NCBI GenBank assembly: GCA_024234395.1
Contig: JACKOH010000001.1
Coordinates: 1,011,001 to 1,075,000, forward strand
Reading direction: 5' to 3'
DNA length: 64,000 nt
Source of the DNA: Pseudomonadales bacterium
GTDB taxonomy: Bacteria; Pseudomonadota; Gammaproteobacteria; Pseudomonadales; Pseudohongiellaceae
Shown: positions 62,610 through 64,000 of the stretch, in pieces
Layout: each line of letters opens with the position of its first letter
How positions within the stretch are numbered: the first letter of the stretch is position 1
The notes under the pieces: generated by a model
Seen by the model: only the letters and a program-made list of their open reading frames with translations
Database searches by the model: none
What the model was told of the DNA's origin: nothing
Made by a program: the position numbers and the translations under genes

Positions 62610-64000
62610 GCGGGTGATCCTCGTTCGGCAGAAGGGGAAATATCGCCGGGTACATAGGTATGAGCCTCACTGTGACCAGCGTTCCCTGAAGTTGCGTCCC
62701 GATGCCGGCAGAGCCCGGTATAGGAGTCGTGAACACGCTGTGACTGGTGACCCAGGAACAGGTAGCCGTCGAAATCCAGGCTGTCGGAGGGCGGCCGGTT
62801 GGAGAAGTAAATCACCGTGGTTTCGGCCTCATTCCGGAGCAGGTCCAATGCCCGTGAAAGGTAGCGGTCGGGCAGGGTATCGTACAGTTCACCCAGGACC
62901 AGGACCCGCGGTTGCGCAATCAGTGCCGCAGCCAGTTTCATCTGCATGGTTTCGGTGATGGTCAGCGGCCAGCCAGTAGGGGCGATACGAGTATCCAGGC
63001 CGTCCTCCAACTGGGCGATGGCGATGTCCAGGCCGACAATATCCAGAGCCTGCAGCAGATTGACGCTGGAGCCGGACTGGGCACTCAGATTGAGGTATTC
63101 ACGGATCGTCAGTTCGATGGCATTGGGGCGATCCAGCACAATGACATGGCGCCGCAGTTCATGAGCCTGGATGCTCTTCACATCCTGCCCGCCCAACGTG
63201 ACGAAACCGCTACGGGGTCGGTCGAGACGCTTGAGCAGATTGGTCATTTCCCGTTGAATACCATGGGTTTCCACATTGGCGTAAATCCGGGCACCTGCCG
63301 GGATTGAAAAATTCAGCGTGGTAGTCCGACCGCGGGCATCGCCGCGGGCATTAACGTAGGCCAGGGCGCCATCACCCTCGAACGGCACCGGGTCACCGGC
63401 CGGCTCTTCCTGCTCCACCTCGTAGAACAGGCCCAGTTCATCCAGGGCGCCGCACAATTCGTAGAAGTAGGCCAGATAAGTGCCCATCTGGCTGATACCG
63501 TAGAAAGCCACGGAAAGAACTACTTCGGCTGCCACCAGTTGTCCCAGTGACAGTTCCCCCTGGATCACCAGCCAGCCGCCCAGACCCAGCAGCCCGGCGC
63601 TGGCGCTGGCATACAGCACGAGGAAGCACAAGATCTGCGCAAAATGATGGCGGAAATGGCGTTGGTGACGATCGATATATTCCGCTGTCGCGGCATCGGT
63701 CCGGGTCAACGCTTCATTAATATGACGCTGGGACTTGAAGAATCCATTGGAAGCACCCAGGCCCTCCAGCCAGGCGGCAGTAGCATGTTTCTGATGCGAG
63801 ACCTGGACGGCACTGCGGATGGCGCGGCCGCCCCAGGCCAGCCAGATCAACCAGATCAGCAGCATCAGGACGATGACAAAGCCCAGGAACAACGGATGAT
63901 AAAGCGACACCAGCACGAAGCCGAATCCGGCCTGCAGGACCGTGGTGAAGCCGCCCACCAGCAGGTACGGAACTGTTTTATGAACGATCAGTATGTCGAA
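62606..64000 (-). CDS. ABC exporter half with degenerate ATPase domain (5' end outside window)
   Basis: At least 465 residues; the frame is open to the window edge, so the start is missing. The N-terminal part is a six-helix exporter membrane domain (FLGFVIVLMLLIWLIWLAWG, then FAQILCFLVLYASASAGLLGLGGWLVIQGELSLGQLVAAEVVLS). The C-terminal part aligns with an ABC nucleotide-binding domain but has lost its key motifs: no Walker A GxxGxGKST (ARIYANVETHGIQREM instead), no LSGGQ (LTITETMQMKLAAAL), and Walker B reads VLVLGELYD. Partner halves with dead sites exist in heterodimeric exporters, so an active half probably lies upstream of 64000. It is coupled to hlyD-like and tolC-like genes. The function is export of a protein or other large substrate (inferred). 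Confidence 0.8.
   Translation of the reverse strand, partial: FDILIVHKTVPYLLVGGFTTVLQAGFGFVLVSLYHPLFLGFVIVLMLLIWLIWLAWGGRAIRSAVQVSHQKHATAAWLEGLGASNGFFKSQRHINEALTRTDAATAEYIDRHQRHFRHHFAQILCFLVLYASASAGLLGLGGWLVIQGELSLGQLVAAEVVLSVAFYGISQMGTYLAYFYELCGALDELGLFYEVEQEEPAGDPVPFEGDGALAYVNARGDARGRTTTLNFSIPAGARIYANVETHGIQREMTNLLKRLDRPRSGFVTLGGQDVKSIQAHELRRHVIVLDRPNAIELTIREYLNLSAQSGSSVNLLQALDIVGLDIAIAQLEDGLDTRIAPTGWPLTITETMQMKLAAALIAQPRVLVLGELYDTLPDRYLSRALDLLRNEAETTVIYFSNRPPSDSLDFDGYLFLGHQSQRVHDSYTGLCRHRDATSGNAGHSEAHTYVPGDISPSAERGSPA

Overview
The window looks like accessory DNA from a fairly GC-rich, probably marine gammaproteobacterium. Two large TonB-dependent receptors, a type I secretion operon, Tat and Sec secreted proteins and a surface-glycan cluster fit Halieaceae/Cellvibrionales-type genomes. 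No rRNA or housekeeping marker is present, so this placement is an inference.

Region 1 (1-5.2 kb) is the start of a genomic island: a tyrosine integrase, a small AlpA/Xis-like HTH protein convergent with it, two HTH genes in an overlapping pair, an internally deleted relic of a second integrase, and an AbiE toxin-antitoxin operon. The AbiE toxin gene carries a frameshift.

Region 2 (5.2-30.8 kb) is dominated by one family of IS91-like (HUH, rolling-circle type) elements. I count eight full or partial copies, called A to H here. They share a fixed 3' terminus, usually a small hairpin followed by TTATAAGC or CTATAAGC, while their 5' ends vary. Between them lie an AT-rich SIR2-STAND-like putative antiphage gene with a coiled-coil membrane protein, a DUF1080 protein, a VWA protein, an HAF-repeat protein, three small envelope genes, a frameshifted old yellow enzyme gene and an SGNH hydrolase. 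Several neighbours (MFS transporter, a hypothetical gene, a secreted protein, the 3' end of the VWA gene) are cut by the elements. Copy B carries about 210 bp copied from upstream of copy A, including the last codons of the AbiE toxin gene. That is what read-through rolling-circle transposition would leave.

Region 3 (30.8-44.3 kb) holds a 1475-residue repeat protein with a zinc-metallopeptidase motif, RTX-like and DUF4214-like segments; a TPR/2OG-oxygenase fusion; a secreted protein; a Tat-dependent superoxide dismutase; a GT-C-like membrane protein; and an SLC13-type transporter. Three 152-bp miniature elements with 26-bp terminal inverted repeats sit just past gene ends. Each still encodes the last ~30 codons of the same unknown protein.

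Region 4 (44.5-50.6 kb) is a surface glycan cluster: ATP-grasp ligase, Stf0-type sulfotransferase, FkbM methyltransferase, Wzx-like flippase and two GT4 glycosyltransferases.

Region 5 (50.7-64 kb) has two TonB-dependent receptors around an alcohol dehydrogenase, a secreted protein and an SDR; a truncated cyclase-family gene; and a translationally coupled ABC-HlyD-TolC operon. The visible ABC half has a degenerate nucleotide-binding domain. The 1475-residue protein lacks a Sec signal and has type I-substrate features, so it is a plausible but unproven client of such a system.
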